Source: Burkholderiales bacterium (lineage in GTDB: Bacteria > Pseudomonadota > Gammaproteobacteria > Burkholderiales > Casimicrobiaceae). From it: a stretch of DNA of 11,823 bases. The stretch lies in the NCBI GenBank assembly GCA_031257235.1, contig JAIRPA010000100.1, forward strand, positions 1 to 11,823, given 5' to 3'. The notes beneath the pieces were generated by a model. The model had not been told where the DNA came from, searched no databases, and saw only the letters and a list, made by a program, of their open reading frames with translations. Below, one piece after another: positions 1 through 7,587 of the stretch (position 1 is the first letter of the stretch; each line of letters starts with the position of its first letter). A program made the position numbers and the translations under genes.

Positions 1-34
1 TTTCACTTTTTGCCGAACCCTCTGATTCCTGCGT

Positions 35-63
35 TTGCTTTTCCCGACAAAACTCGTTATGAT
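35..63 (+). promoter_or_regulatory. Candidate sigma70 promoter of the his operon
   Basis: A -10 hexamer TATGAT (58-63, one mismatch to consensus) lies 17 bp downstream of TTGCTT (35-40), a weak -35 that matches TTGACA only in its first three bases. A start near position 70 would give a leader RNA of about 175 nt before hisG. That fits a promoter placed upstream of an attenuator and leader peptide. The spacing and -10 box are seen directly; use in the cell is inferred. Confidence 0.55.
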
Positions 64-95
64 TCCCCCTTGTCACCCAGATTGAGCTAATTGTG

Positions 96-134
96 ATGTT
101 TTTCTTAACGCACCACCACCACCCTTTTGAATAG
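96..134 (+). CDS. hisL: his operon leader peptide (attenuator sensor)
   Basis: This 12-codon ORF encodes MFFLTHHHHPFE and stops with TAG. Four consecutive CAC histidine codons (111-122) sit in the middle, and an intrinsic terminator follows 65 nt later, directly before hisG. In known his attenuation, a ribosome starved of charged tRNA-His stalls on the His run, and the leader RNA then folds so that the terminator cannot form. The enterobacterial peptide has seven His codons, so this version is shorter. The ribosome binding site is weak: a GAG at 84-86, 9 nt before ATG. The ORF itself is directly visible and its role follows from the family; expression level is unknown. Confidence 0.85.
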   Translation: MFFLTHHHHPFE

Positions 135-203
135 TCTTTCAGGCGAAAGTTGCCGGAAGACGGTTTTTTATTCTTCCGGTGGTTTGCGGCTCCATTCAAA
201 ACC
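111..203 (+). promoter_or_regulatory. his attenuator: alternative leader RNA pairings
   Basis: Several mutually exclusive pairings are visible. CCGGAAGA (153-160) pairs perfectly with TCTTCCGG (172-179). ACCACC inside the His codons (112-117 or 115-120) can pair with GGTGGT (178-183). GGTTT (181-185) can pair with AAACC (199-203), which is part of the 5' arm of the terminator. TTTTGAAT (125-132, end of the leader ORF) can pair with ATTCAAAA (194-201), also overlapping the terminator arm. A small CTTTC/GAAAG hairpin (136-149) is possible. Inferred logic: a ribosome stalled on the His codons frees 178-185 to sequester the terminator arm. Which fold wins needs a folding calculation. Confidence 0.6.
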
Positions 204-228
204 CTTGGAAGAACCCAAGGGTTTTTTT
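199..228 (+). terminator. Rho-independent attenuator terminator before hisG
   Basis: AAACCCTTGG (199-208) and CCAAGGGTTT (215-224) form a perfect 10-bp stem with a 6-nt loop, AAGAAC. The stem runs into an unbroken T tract (222-228), then A and five more T. It ends only 6 nt before the hisG Shine-Dalgarno, so termination here would switch off the whole operon. Together with the upstream leader peptide this is a classical his attenuator. Confidence 0.9.
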
Positions 229-245
229 ATTTTTAAGGAGGTTTC

Positions 246-1145
246 ATGTTGAATAAATCGCGCTTACGCATAGCGATGCAAAAATCAGGTCGCTTGAGCC
301 GACAGTCTCAAGACTTATTGGAGCGTTGCGGCGTCAAAATCAACTTTTCGGAGCAGCGTTTGATCGCCTATGCGGAAAACATGGCGATCGACCTTTTGCG
401 TGTCCGTGACGACGACATTCCCGGGTTGGTGATGGACGGCGTGGTGGACTTAGGCGTGATCGGCGAGAACGTTCTTGAAGAGGCGCTGTTGGCGCGACAA
501 GCCGAAAACGAGCCGCACGATTACCAACTGTTGCGTCCTTTGGACTTTGGCGCGTGTCGATTGTCGCTTGCCGTGCCGATTGATTTTCGCTACGAGGGCG
601 CCAAGACCCTAAACGGTTGCCGTATTGCGACTTCCTATCCGCATCTGTTAAAACGCTATTTTGACGAGCGTGGCTTGTCTTTTAAACCGTGTATGCTGAC
701 AGGCTCGGTGGAGGTTGCGCCGCGCGCGGGGCTTGCCGATGCCATTTGTGATCTGGTCTCCACCGGTGCCACGCTTGAGGCAAACGGCTTGCGCGAAGTG
801 GAAGTTGTTTATCGGTCAAAAGCCTGTTTGATTCAACGCACGGGAGACATGTCTTCCGACAAAACCGCGCTCATTGAAAAACTCTTGACCCGAATGCAGG
901 GGGTGATTCAGGCGCGGGAATCCAAATACATTATGTTGCACGCACCCAAAGATAAGTTAGAAGAGATCACGACTTTATTGCCGGGGGCGGAACATCCGAC
1001 CGTGTTGCCGCTGGCGCACGATCCCCAACGTGTTGCCCTGCACATGGTCAGTAGCGAAACCTTGTTTTGGGAAACCATGGAACAATTAAAAGCACTGGGG
1101 GCAAGTTCCATATTAGTATTACCGATTGAAAAAATGATGGAGTAA
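246..1145 (+). CDS. hisG: ATP phosphoribosyltransferase (long form), first step of histidine synthesis
   Basis: Catalyses ATP + PRPP to N1-(5-phosphoribosyl)-ATP, the committed and feedback-inhibited step, in the cytoplasm. At 299 aa it is the long hexameric form, with a C-terminal ACT-like regulatory domain that binds histidine, so no HisZ partner is expected. The start RLRIAMQKSGRLS, the middle TSYPHLLKRYF and GSVEVAPRAGLADAICDLVS (PRPP-binding region), and the end LPIEKMME are as in enterobacterial HisG. The ATG is fixed by a strong SD, AAGGAGG (235-241), only 4 nt upstream. The gene follows the attenuator terminator and is separated from hisD by 3 nt, so it should be co-transcribed and under attenuation control. 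Identification is secure. Confidence 0.98.
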   Translation: MLNKSRLRIAMQKSGRLSRQSQDLLERCGVKINFSEQRLIAYAENMAIDLLRVRDDDIPGLVMDGVVDLGVIGENVLEEALLARQAENEPHDYQLLRPLDFGACRLSLAVPIDFRYEGAKTLNGCRIATSYPHLLKRYFDERGLSFKPCMLTGSVEVAPRAGLADAICDLVSTGATLEANGLREVEVVYRSKACLIQRTGDMSSDKTALIEKLLTRMQGVIQARESKYIMLHAPKDKLEEITTLLPGAEHPTVLPLAHDPQRVALHMVSSETLFWETMEQLKALGASSILVLPIEKMME

Positions 1146-1148
1146 GCA

Positions 1149-2438
1149 ATGCAGATTTTTGAATGGTCATCTTTGAGCGAAAACGAAAAAGGCGCGATCT
1201 TATCGCGTCCGGCGATGAACGCCGCCGAAACCATTGAAGCCGCCGTTCGTGAGATTGTTGAAACCGTGCAGCGCGACGGCGACGCGGCATTGTTTGCCTA
1301 CACGGAAAAGTTCGATAAAACGAAACTTGAGTGTTTACGTATCCCCCAAAAGGCTTTTGAGGAAGCGTCCACACGTTTGTCCGATGATGTAAAAAACGCG
1401 ATACATGTCGCGCATCAAAACATCACCGCGTTTCACACCGCGCAACAGCCTCGCCCGATTGAAGTCGAAACCATGAAAGGCGTGGTGTGCCGATTAGAAA
1501 CGCGCCCGATACAATCCGTAGGGCTATACATTCCCGGAGGCAGCGCGCCCTTGTTTTCGACGGTGTTGATGTTGGCGATTCCCGCAAAATTAGCGGGCGT
1601 GTCTCGTGTGATTTTGTGCACACCGCCCGCAGTTGCCGATGAAATTTTATTTGCGGCGAAGGTGTGCGGGGTCGATGAAATATACAGTGTCGGCGGCGCT
1701 CAGGCGATTGCCGCATTGGCGTTTGGTACCAAAACCATTGCGCGGGTCGATAAAATATTTGGCCCCGGCAACGCTTACGTCACGGAAGCCAAACGGCAGG
1801 TCAGCCTTGCTAAAAACGGCGCGGCCATCGACATGCCGGCAGGCCCTTCCGAGGTCATGGTGATGGCCGACGACACGGCAAACCCTTCCTTTGTGGCGAT
1901 AGATTTATTGTCGCAAGCCGAACACGGACCGGATTCTCAAGTGATTCTGGTCACGCCGTCCGCCGCGTTGGCGTCCGCGGTTGCCGATGAAATCAACCGC
2001 TTGTTGGAAACCCTGCCGCGCGCCAAGATCGCCCGATGCGCGTTATTGCAAAGCCGTTTGATTGTGGCCTCCGATTTAGAGGCATGTATTCATATTGCCA
2101 ATCGTTATGGTGCGGAACATTTAATTCTTCAGACGAAAAACGCGCCCGATTGCGTGGCGCACATAAAGAACGCGGGGTCGATTTTTGTCGGGGCGTTTGC
2201 ACCGGAGGCGGTGGGAGATTACGCGTCGGGCACCAATCATGTCTTGCCGACGTATGGCTATACTAAAACGGTTTCAAGTTTGGGGTTGGCGGATTTTCAG
2301 AAACGCTTGACGGTGCAAACCTTAACACGCGAAGGGCTCATGGCGTTGGCGCCCACCGTCGAAACGCTCGCGCGCGCCGAACACTTAGAGGCACATCGTC
2401 TTGCGGTGGCTTTGCGGGTGGCGGAGATTCAATCATGA
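1149..2438 (+). CDS. hisD: Histidinol dehydrogenase, last two steps of histidine synthesis
   Basis: NAD-dependent, zinc-containing enzyme that oxidises L-histidinol through histidinaldehyde to L-histidine. At 429 aa it is the usual length. Visible signatures are YIPGGSAPLFSTVLMLAIPA (substrate/NAD region), DKIFGPGNAYVTEAKRQV, the zinc-ligand segment LSQAEHGPDSQV (His259), the catalytic Glu-His in YGAEHLI, GDYASGTNHVLPTYGY with a further zinc Asp, and a C-terminal HLEAHRLAV carrying the last zinc His. The SD GGAG (1139-1142) lies inside the hisG tail, 6 nt before ATG, implying translational coupling. The stop overlaps the hisC start in an ATGA (2435-2438). No missing catalytic residue was noticed. 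Confidence 0.98.
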   Translation: MQIFEWSSLSENEKGAILSRPAMNAAETIEAAVREIVETVQRDGDAALFAYTEKFDKTKLECLRIPQKAFEEASTRLSDDVKNAIHVAHQNITAFHTAQQPRPIEVETMKGVVCRLETRPIQSVGLYIPGGSAPLFSTVLMLAIPAKLAGVSRVILCTPPAVADEILFAAKVCGVDEIYSVGGAQAIAALAFGTKTIARVDKIFGPGNAYVTEAKRQVSLAKNGAAIDMPAGPSEVMVMADDTANPSFVAIDLLSQAEHGPDSQVILVTPSAALASAVADEINRLLETLPRAKIARCALLQSRLIVASDLEACIHIANRYGAEHLILQTKNAPDCVAHIKNAGSIFVGAFAPEAVGDYASGTNHVLPTYGYTKTVSSLGLADFQKRLTVQTLTREGLMALAPTVETLARAEHLEAHRLAVALRVAEIQS

Positions 2439-3526
2439 AGGCTTTTGACGCCAACGCATTGGCGCGCGCCAACGTTCGCGCGGCAACGCCTTATCAGTCG
2501 GCGCGGCGCATCACCGGCATCACCGATGCCGATCAAGGCATTTGGTTGAACGCCAATGAGTTTTGTCGCGCGCCGGCGTTTTTATCTTCGTTTGGCGAAG
2601 TCGCCGACGCGCATTTGAACCGTTATCCTGACCCTCAACCGCCGGCGTTATTGTCGGCTTACGCAAAATACGCGCAGGTTTCAAGCGAAAACCTCTTAGT
2701 GAGCCGCGGCGCAGACGAGGCCATCGAATTATTGATTCGCACGTTTTGTGAACCCGGTCGTGACGCGATTCTTTATTGTCCGCCGACGTACGGAATGTAC
2801 GGCGTTTCTGCGGAAACGTTTGGGGTGGAGACAAAACGCGTTCCGTTGAATGAGGCGTTCCAACTGGATTTGCCCGCCATCGGTCAGGCACTATCCCACG
2901 TCAAATTGATCTATGTGTGTCACCCCAATAATCCGACCGGAAACTTATTGGATAAGGAGGATTTACGCGCGTTACTTCATTTAGCGCGGCAGCAATTGGT
3001 GGTGGTGGATGAGGCTTATATCGACTTTTGTGCCAAGCACAGTGTGGTGTCGTGGCTTGCCGAATTTCCCAATCTGGTCATCTTGCGCACGCTTTCCAAA
3101 GCCTTCGCGCTTGCCGGCTTGCGTTGCGGGTTCACGATAGCACACAAAGAAGTCATCGCGCTTTTAAATAAAGTGATTGCGCCGTATCCGATCCCGGTGC
3201 CGGTGGCGTTGATGGCAAGCCGCGCGTTGAGCGATGAAGGGCTTGATCAGGTTCGTCAAAACATTGAAGAGGTTCTTGCCGCGCGCGAAACGTTTGCTCT
3301 CGCCTTGTCGCATGTGGGTTGCGTGTCTTACGTTTTTGAGAGTGCGGGCAATTGGGTGTTGGCGCGGTTTACCGATGCGCCGCGCGTGTTTCAAACCTTG
3401 TCGGAGGCAGGGATTATTGTCCGCGACCAAAGCCGGCAACACAATCTTCATCAATGTTTGCGGATCACCATAGGCTCACCCCAAGAGTGCGAGGCGACCT
3501 TAGCGGTGCTTCGACGCATTCGATGA
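2435..3526 (+). CDS. hisC: Histidinol-phosphate aminotransferase
   Basis: PLP-dependent class I/II (fold type I) aminotransferase that converts imidazole acetol phosphate + glutamate to histidinol phosphate. At 363 aa it is slightly longer than the E. coli enzyme. The PLP core is visible: NANE near residue 40, the SRGADEAIELLIRTF segment, HPNNPTGN, VVDEAYIDF (the PLP-ring Asp and Tyr), and the Schiff-base Lys222 in LRTLSKAFALAGLRCG. The phosphate-binding Arg follows in AGLRCG. The N-terminus has about 30 extra residues (MKAFDANALARANVRAATPY...) consistent with the family. The ATG overlaps the hisD stop by 4 nt, so translation is probably coupled. Confident call. Confidence 0.97.
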   Translation: MKAFDANALARANVRAATPYQSARRITGITDADQGIWLNANEFCRAPAFLSSFGEVADAHLNRYPDPQPPALLSAYAKYAQVSSENLLVSRGADEAIELLIRTFCEPGRDAILYCPPTYGMYGVSAETFGVETKRVPLNEAFQLDLPAIGQALSHVKLIYVCHPNNPTGNLLDKEDLRALLHLARQQLVVVDEAYIDFCAKHSVVSWLAEFPNLVILRTLSKAFALAGLRCGFTIAHKEVIALLNKVIAPYPIPVPVALMASRALSDEGLDQVRQNIEEVLAARETFALALSHVGCVSYVFESAGNWVLARFTDAPRVFQTLSEAGIIVRDQSRQHNLHQCLRITIGSPQECEATLAVLRRIR

Positions 3527-3547
3527 ATGAAGGAATGAATCTTTATT

Positions 3548-4609
3548 ATGAAACGTTATCTATTTATTGACCGCGACGGCACACTCATTGCCGAACCGCA
3601 AGACGAGCAGGTGGATCGCTTGGACAAACTTGCTTTTGAGCCGGAGGTCATCCCTTCGTTGTTGAGGTTACAAAAAGCGGGGTTTACCTTGGTGATGGTC
3701 ACCAATCAGGACGGGCTGGGCACGCCCTCTTTTCCTCAAGAAGCCTTTGACGCGCCGCATCGCTTCATGATGCAGGTTTTGTCTTCGCAAGGCGTTGGGT
3801 TTGAAGAGGTCTTGATTTGCCCGCACAAACCCGCCGATCAATGCGCGTGCCGCAAACCCAAAACCGCGTTGGTGGAAAAATATCTTCAGGATCACACTTG
3901 GGATCGCACGCAATCTTTCGTGATCGGAGACCGACCCACCGATGTCACGCTGGCTCAAAATATGGGCATTAACGGCGTGTGTTATCACCGCGAATCCATG
4001 ACGTGGGCGATGATTGTCGATCATGTGTTAAGCGGAGTGCGTCATGCCGTCGTGCGGCGCGCCACGCGCGAGACGGACATTTGTGTGGAAGTTTGGTTGG
4101 ATCGTCCCCGTGAAAACATCCTACAAACGGGCATCGGTTTTTTTGATCACATGTTGGATCAAATCGCCACGCACGCGGGCATAGGGCTTTGTGTTCACGC
4201 CAAAGGCGATCTTCACATCGACGATCATCACACCATTGAAGACACCGCTTTGGCGTTGGGGCAGGCACTCAAAGAAGCGTTGGGCGATAAGCGCGGTATT
4301 GCGCGCTTTGGTTTTGTGTTGCCGATGGATGAATCCAAAGCCGAATGCGCGCTTGATTTATCGGGGCGTCCGTTTTTAAAATTTGACGCCGCTTTTTCGC
4401 GCGAGAAAGTCGGCGACATGAGCACCGACATGGTCGAACATTTTTTCCGCTCGTTTTCGCAAACCCTAAACGCGACTTTGCATTTAACGGCACAGGGGGA
4501 CAATACGCACCATGTGGTCGAATCTTTATTCAAAGTTTTGGGTCGCGCGTTACGGATGGCGATTCACCTCGAAGGCGATCGTCTTCCCAGCTCTAAAGGA
4601 GTTCTTTAA
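3548..4609 (+). CDS. hisB: Bifunctional histidinol-phosphatase / imidazoleglycerol-phosphate dehydratase
   Basis: Two fused enzymes catalyse two separated steps of the pathway. Residues 1 to about 165 are a HAD phosphatase: DRDGT (Asp8 nucleophile, Asp10 acid/base), VTNQDGLG, the zinc loop CPHKPADQCACRKP and GDRPTDV. Residues from about 166 are IGP dehydratase, starting at RRATRETDICVEVWLD, with metal-binding DHHTIED (His227/His228) and HHVVESLFKVLGRAL (His321/His322). At 353 aa it matches the enterobacterial fusion. An earlier in-frame ATG at 3527 meets a stop after three codons, so 3548 is the first usable ATG. A GAAGGA (3529-3534) lies 13 nt upstream, a long spacing that may lower initiation. 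The fusion is typical of Gammaproteobacteria. Confidence 0.97.
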   Translation: MKRYLFIDRDGTLIAEPQDEQVDRLDKLAFEPEVIPSLLRLQKAGFTLVMVTNQDGLGTPSFPQEAFDAPHRFMMQVLSSQGVGFEEVLICPHKPADQCACRKPKTALVEKYLQDHTWDRTQSFVIGDRPTDVTLAQNMGINGVCYHRESMTWAMIVDHVLSGVRHAVVRRATRETDICVEVWLDRPRENILQTGIGFFDHMLDQIATHAGIGLCVHAKGDLHIDDHHTIEDTALALGQALKEALGDKRGIARFGFVLPMDESKAECALDLSGRPFLKFDAAFSREKVGDMSTDMVEHFFRSFSQTLNATLHLTAQGDNTHHVVESLFKVLGRALRMAIHLEGDRLPSSKGVL

Positions 4610-5206
4610 ATGCGTGTGGTGATTATTGATACCGGTTGCGCGAATTTATCTTCGTTGAAATACGCGGTTCTCCGTTTGGGGTACACGCCCGCCATTTCTA
4701 CGGACCCTCATGTGATCCAAAACGCGGATCGTGTTTTTTTGCCCGGCGTGGGCGCGGCGGCCGCCGCCATGCGTGAGATCAACGCGCGGGGATTGGTTGA
4801 AACCATACGCGCGTGCACTCGTCCGATGTTGGGGATTTGTATGGGGATGCAGTTATTGGGCAGTCAAAGCGAGGAGGGAAACGCCAAAACGCTGGGCGTG
4901 ATGGATATAAGCGTCACAAGACTTCACTCAAAAGGGCTGCCTTTGCCGCACATGGGGTGGAATACCTTATCCTCGCGCGTGGCGCATCCTCTTTTTGAGG
5001 GGATTGACGATCAAGCGTATTTTTATTTTGTACACAGTTACGCGATGCCGGTCTCGTCACTCACGCTCGCGCAAACGGTGTACGGGCAAACGTTTAGTTC
5101 GGTGGTGGCGCGCGATCGTTTTTTTGGCACGCAGTTTCATCCCGAACGATCCGGCGCGGCAGGCGCGCGCTTGATTCGTAATTTTTTGGAGGTGTCGTGG
5201 ACGTAG
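4610..5206 (+). CDS. hisH: Imidazole glycerol phosphate synthase, glutaminase subunit
   Basis: Class I (triad) glutamine amidotransferase that supplies ammonia to HisF through the HisF barrel. At 198 aa it is the normal length. The nucleophile Cys77 is in PMLGICMGMQLL, the oxyanion-strand LPGVGA is near residue 46, and His177 with the following Glu is in TQFHPERSGAAG. The ATG directly abuts the hisB TAA, and an AAGGAG (4596-4601) 8 nt upstream supports this start. Unlike most junctions in the operon, the next gene begins only after a 74-nt gap. HisF, its partner, is encoded two genes downstream. Confidence 0.97.
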   Translation: MRVVIIDTGCANLSSLKYAVLRLGYTPAISTDPHVIQNADRVFLPGVGAAAAAMREINARGLVETIRACTRPMLGICMGMQLLGSQSEEGNAKTLGVMDISVTRLHSKGLPLPHMGWNTLSSRVAHPLFEGIDDQAYFYFVHSYAMPVSSLTLAQTVYGQTFSSVVARDRFFGTQFHPERSGAAGARLIRNFLEVSWT

Positions 5207-5230
5207 GGCTTTTACAACGTACTGATACGG

Positions 5231-5259
5231 TTGGGTGGAAAAAGGTTTTTTATTTTAAT
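5231..5259 (+). promoter_or_regulatory. Weak promoter-like sequence in the hisH-hisA gap
   Basis: The 74-nt spacer 5207-5280 is locally AT-rich. It contains TTGGGT (5231-5236), 17 bp, then TTTAAT (5254-5259), a -10 with one mismatch but a poor -35. It could be an internal promoter for hisA-hisF-hisIE. No hairpin was found in the spacer. Such boxes arise by chance in AT-rich DNA, so this is only a candidate. Confidence 0.22.
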
Positions 5260-5280
5260 GGTTAGAGATAGGTCAATGAT

Positions 5281-6015
5281 ATGATTCCCGCAATAGATTT
5301 AATCAATGGTTCGGTCGTGCGTTTGGCGCAAGGCGATTATGAACGGCAAACCACGTATAGAGCCGATCCTTTGGAACGCTTAAAAGCGTATGAAGAAGAA
5401 GGCGCCAAACTTTTACACGTGGTGGATTTAACCGGCGCCAAAAATCCCGAAGCACGTCAGATTGATTTGATCAAACGCTTGATCGAAGGCGTCCCCGCCA
5501 AAATACAGGTGGGCGGCGGGGTGCGCACCTCCGAAGACGTGCAAACCTTGTTGAACATCGGCGCGGCACGTGTGGTGGTGGGCTCCAAAGCGGTGGAAGC
5601 CCCCGAAGAAGTCGCACAATGGATCAAACGGTTTGGCGCCGACCGTATTGTCTTGGCGCTGGACGCGCGTATTGATAAGCAAGGCAGATGTTGTGTGGCG
5701 GTGGGGGGGTGGCAGGAAACCAGCGAATTGACGATTGACGATTTGCTTGCACGGTATTTGCCGCACGGCGTTTTGCATGTGTTGTGTACGGACATCGCGC
5801 GAGACGGGATGAGTTGCGGACCCAACCTTGAGCTTTATGCTTCGCTGGCGCGCGCGTATCCCACGATTGCGTTCCAAGCCTCCGGCGGCGTGGGGTCGGT
5901 GGAGGATGTCGCGGCGTTACGCGCGTGTCGCGTGGCCGGAGCGATTGTCGGTCGTTCATTGTTGGAAGGGGTCTTCACCGTGAAGGAGGCGATGAAATGC
6001 TGGCAAAACGGATAA
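5281..6015 (+). CDS. hisA: ProFAR isomerase (phosphoribosylformimino-AICAR-phosphate isomerase)
   Basis: TIM-barrel enzyme that performs the Amadori rearrangement of ProFAR to PRFAR, feeding HisFH. At 244 aa it has family length. The first strand IPAIDLINGSVVRLAQGDY carries catalytic Asp6, and the second catalytic Asp128 is in LALDARID. The phosphate-binding glycines are in VGGGVRTSEDV and in the C-terminal ASGGVGSVEDV and GAIVGRSLLEG, the two half-barrel repeats shared with HisF. ATG 5281 is chosen because it places IPAIDL at the N-terminus as in homologues. The ATG at 5276 is out of frame. The SD is weak (AGG 5270-5272, 8 nt spacing). The 3' end overlaps hisF by 19 nt. Confidence 0.97.
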   Translation: MIPAIDLINGSVVRLAQGDYERQTTYRADPLERLKAYEEEGAKLLHVVDLTGAKNPEARQIDLIKRLIEGVPAKIQVGGGVRTSEDVQTLLNIGAARVVVGSKAVEAPEEVAQWIKRFGADRIVLALDARIDKQGRCCVAVGGWQETSELTIDDLLARYLPHGVLHVLCTDIARDGMSCGPNLELYASLARAYPTIAFQASGGVGSVEDVAALRACRVAGAIVGRSLLEGVFTVKEAMKCWQNG

Positions 6016-6773
6016 TTCCGTGTTTGGATGTGCGCGACGGACAGGTGGTCAAAGGGGTCCGGTTTCGCAATCATGAAATCATTGGCGATATTGTTCCGTT
6101 GGCGGCGCGTTACGCCAAAGAAGGTGCGGATGAATTAGTGTTTTACGACATCACCGCGTCCAGCGACGGGCGAGTGGTCGACAAAGGATGGGTGGCGCGT
6201 GTGGCGGAGGTCATCGACATTCCGTTTTGTGTCGCCGGGGGCATTAAAACCGTGGACGACGCGGGCGCGATATTGGCTTTTGGTGCGGATAAGATTTCGG
6301 TGAATTCTCCGGCGTTGACCGATCCTTCGCTGATCAATAGGCTTGCCGAGCGGTTTGGGCAACAATGTGTGGTGGTGGGGGTGGACACGTGGCACGATGA
6401 AGCGTCGGGAGAATATCGGGTTTATCAATTCACCGGCGACGAATCACGAACAAAAGCGACCTCATGGCGCACGTTGGATTGGGTGCGCGAAGTCGCCACG
6501 CGCGGCGCGGGGGAAATTGTATTAAATATGATGAATCAAGACGGCGTGCGTCAAGGCTATGATATCGAACAATTAAAAAAAGTACGCGAGGTTTGTCCCG
6601 TGCCTTTGATTGCGTCCGGCGGCGCCGGCGAAATGAGCCACTTCTTGGACGCTTTTTGTTTGGCGAATGTGGATGGCGCGTTGGCGGCGTCGGTGTTTCA
6701 CAAACAGGTGATCGAAATCGGCGCGTTGAAGCGATACTTAAACGAACAAGGGATTGAGATACGATTATGTTGA
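5997..6773 (+). CDS. hisF: Imidazole glycerol phosphate synthase, cyclase subunit
   Basis: TIM-barrel cyclase that uses ammonia from HisH to turn PRFAR into imidazole glycerol phosphate and AICAR, linking to purine synthesis. At 258 aa it has family length. The start MLAKRIIPCLDVRDGQVVKG has catalytic Asp11, and Asp130 is in VVGVDTWHDE. Other signatures are FYDITASSDGR, VAGGIKTVDDA, SVNSPAL and IASGGAGEMSHF. The start is fixed by a consensus SD AAGGAGG (5983-5989) with 7-nt spacing, inside the end of hisA. A longer in-frame ATG at 5925 would add 24 residues absent from the family. The stop overlaps the hisIE start by 7 nt. Confidence 0.98.
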   Translation: MLAKRIIPCLDVRDGQVVKGVRFRNHEIIGDIVPLAARYAKEGADELVFYDITASSDGRVVDKGWVARVAEVIDIPFCVAGGIKTVDDAGAILAFGADKISVNSPALTDPSLINRLAERFGQQCVVVGVDTWHDEASGEYRVYQFTGDESRTKATSWRTLDWVREVATRGAGEIVLNMMNQDGVRQGYDIEQLKKVREVCPVPLIASGGAGEMSHFLDAFCLANVDGALAASVFHKQVIEIGALKRYLNEQGIEIRLC

Positions 6774-7390
6774 CTTCTTCTTTGCTTTCTCAAGAAAAAT
6801 TGGATTGGTCAAAAGGGGAGGGGTTACTGCCCGTGATTGTGCAGCACGCCGTCTCCGGTGAAGTGTTGATGCTGGGGTATATGAATGAAGAGGCGTTAGA
6901 CCAAACCCAAAAAACCGGCAAGGTCACTTTTTTCTCACGGAGTAAAAACCGTTTGTGGGTGAAAGGGGAAACCACCGGACACTTTTTAAACTTGGTTTCT
7001 TTGACGCCCGATTGTGATGCCGATACTTTGTTGTGTCTGGCCCTGCCGGAAGGACCCACCTGCCACACGGGGACATCGAGTTGTTTTTCTCCGACAATAC
7101 CCGTTTATTCCTTTTTGTACGGGTTAGAGCAGATTTTGGAGGCGCGCAAAACGGCGGATCCCGAATCGTCGTATACGGCAAAGTTGTATCAAAAAGGCAC
7201 GAAGCGTATCGCGCAGAAAGTCGGTGAGGAAGGCGTTGAAACCGCGTTGGCGGCGATGGCGCGAGACACAGACGAGCTCACCAACGAATCGGCGGATTTA
7301 ATTTATCATTTATTGGTCTTGTTGCAAGATCAAAACTTAAATCTTGCCGCCGTGATTCAATGCTTGAACGATCGGCACCATCAGGAGTAA
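6767..7390 (+). CDS. hisI: Bifunctional phosphoribosyl-AMP cyclohydrolase / phosphoribosyl-ATP pyrophosphatase
   Basis: HisIE fusion performing steps 2 and 3 of the pathway, in reverse domain order to the chemistry. Residues 1 to about 115 are the zinc/magnesium PRA-CH domain with FFSRSKNRLWVKGETTGH, the metal motif DCDADTLL and CHTGTSSCF. Residues from about 116 are the PRA-PH (HisE, MazG-like) domain with SYTAKLYQKGTKRIAQKVGEEGVET (Lys151 region, acidic metal-binding helix) and ESADLIYHLLVLL. At 207 aa it is about the E. coli length. The ATG overlaps the hisF stop (ATGTTGA), so translation is probably coupled. It is the last gene of the operon; no clear intrinsic terminator follows. Confidence 0.97.
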   Translation: MLTSSLLSQEKLDWSKGEGLLPVIVQHAVSGEVLMLGYMNEEALDQTQKTGKVTFFSRSKNRLWVKGETTGHFLNLVSLTPDCDADTLLCLALPEGPTCHTGTSSCFSPTIPVYSFLYGLEQILEARKTADPESSYTAKLYQKGTKRIAQKVGEEGVETALAAMARDTDELTNESADLIYHLLVLLQDQNLNLAAVIQCLNDRHHQE

Positions 7391-7459
7391 GGTTAGGCGA
7401 AAAAAAGGTGGAGCTTTGTGGCGGTTTGAGTTTTAGGCGGTTGAATCACCCATAACATG

Positions 7460-7478
7460 TGCCGGACTTGATCCGGTG
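7460..7478. repeat. REP-like palindrome in the convergent spacer
   Basis: The core CCGGACTTGATCCGG (7462-7476) forms a 5-bp GC-rich stem with a 5-nt loop, extendable by two G-U pairs at the base. The palindrome resembles short dispersed intergenic elements seen in several proteobacteria, but this window holds only one copy. It could aid mRNA stability or weak bidirectional termination between hisIE and the Abi gene. No T tract follows on either strand. The rest of 7391-7587 shows no ORF or other structure. Confidence 0.4.
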
Positions 7479-7587
7479 CCGCGGGAAGACCTTGCAGAAT
7501 TTGGAATTGAAGAGGCGAGACATGGAAGGCTTGAGATTCAGTCCCTACGTTTGATACCTTACCTCTGATTTCCGCCGATACACTTAA

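Noticed and set aside
111..124. CAC trinucleotide repeat as a microsatellite
   Set aside because: It is fully explained as the His codons of the leader peptide.
1423..1716. Long antisense ORFs across hisD and the other his genes
   Set aside because: They are mirror frames of GC-rich coding sequence, with low-complexity Arg/Pro/His-rich translations and no family motifs.
5925..5996. Longer hisF reading frame starting at ATG 5925
   Set aside because: It adds 24 residues not found in the family and lies inside hisA; the consensus SD at 5983-5989 and the canonical MLAKRIIPCLD start point to 5997.
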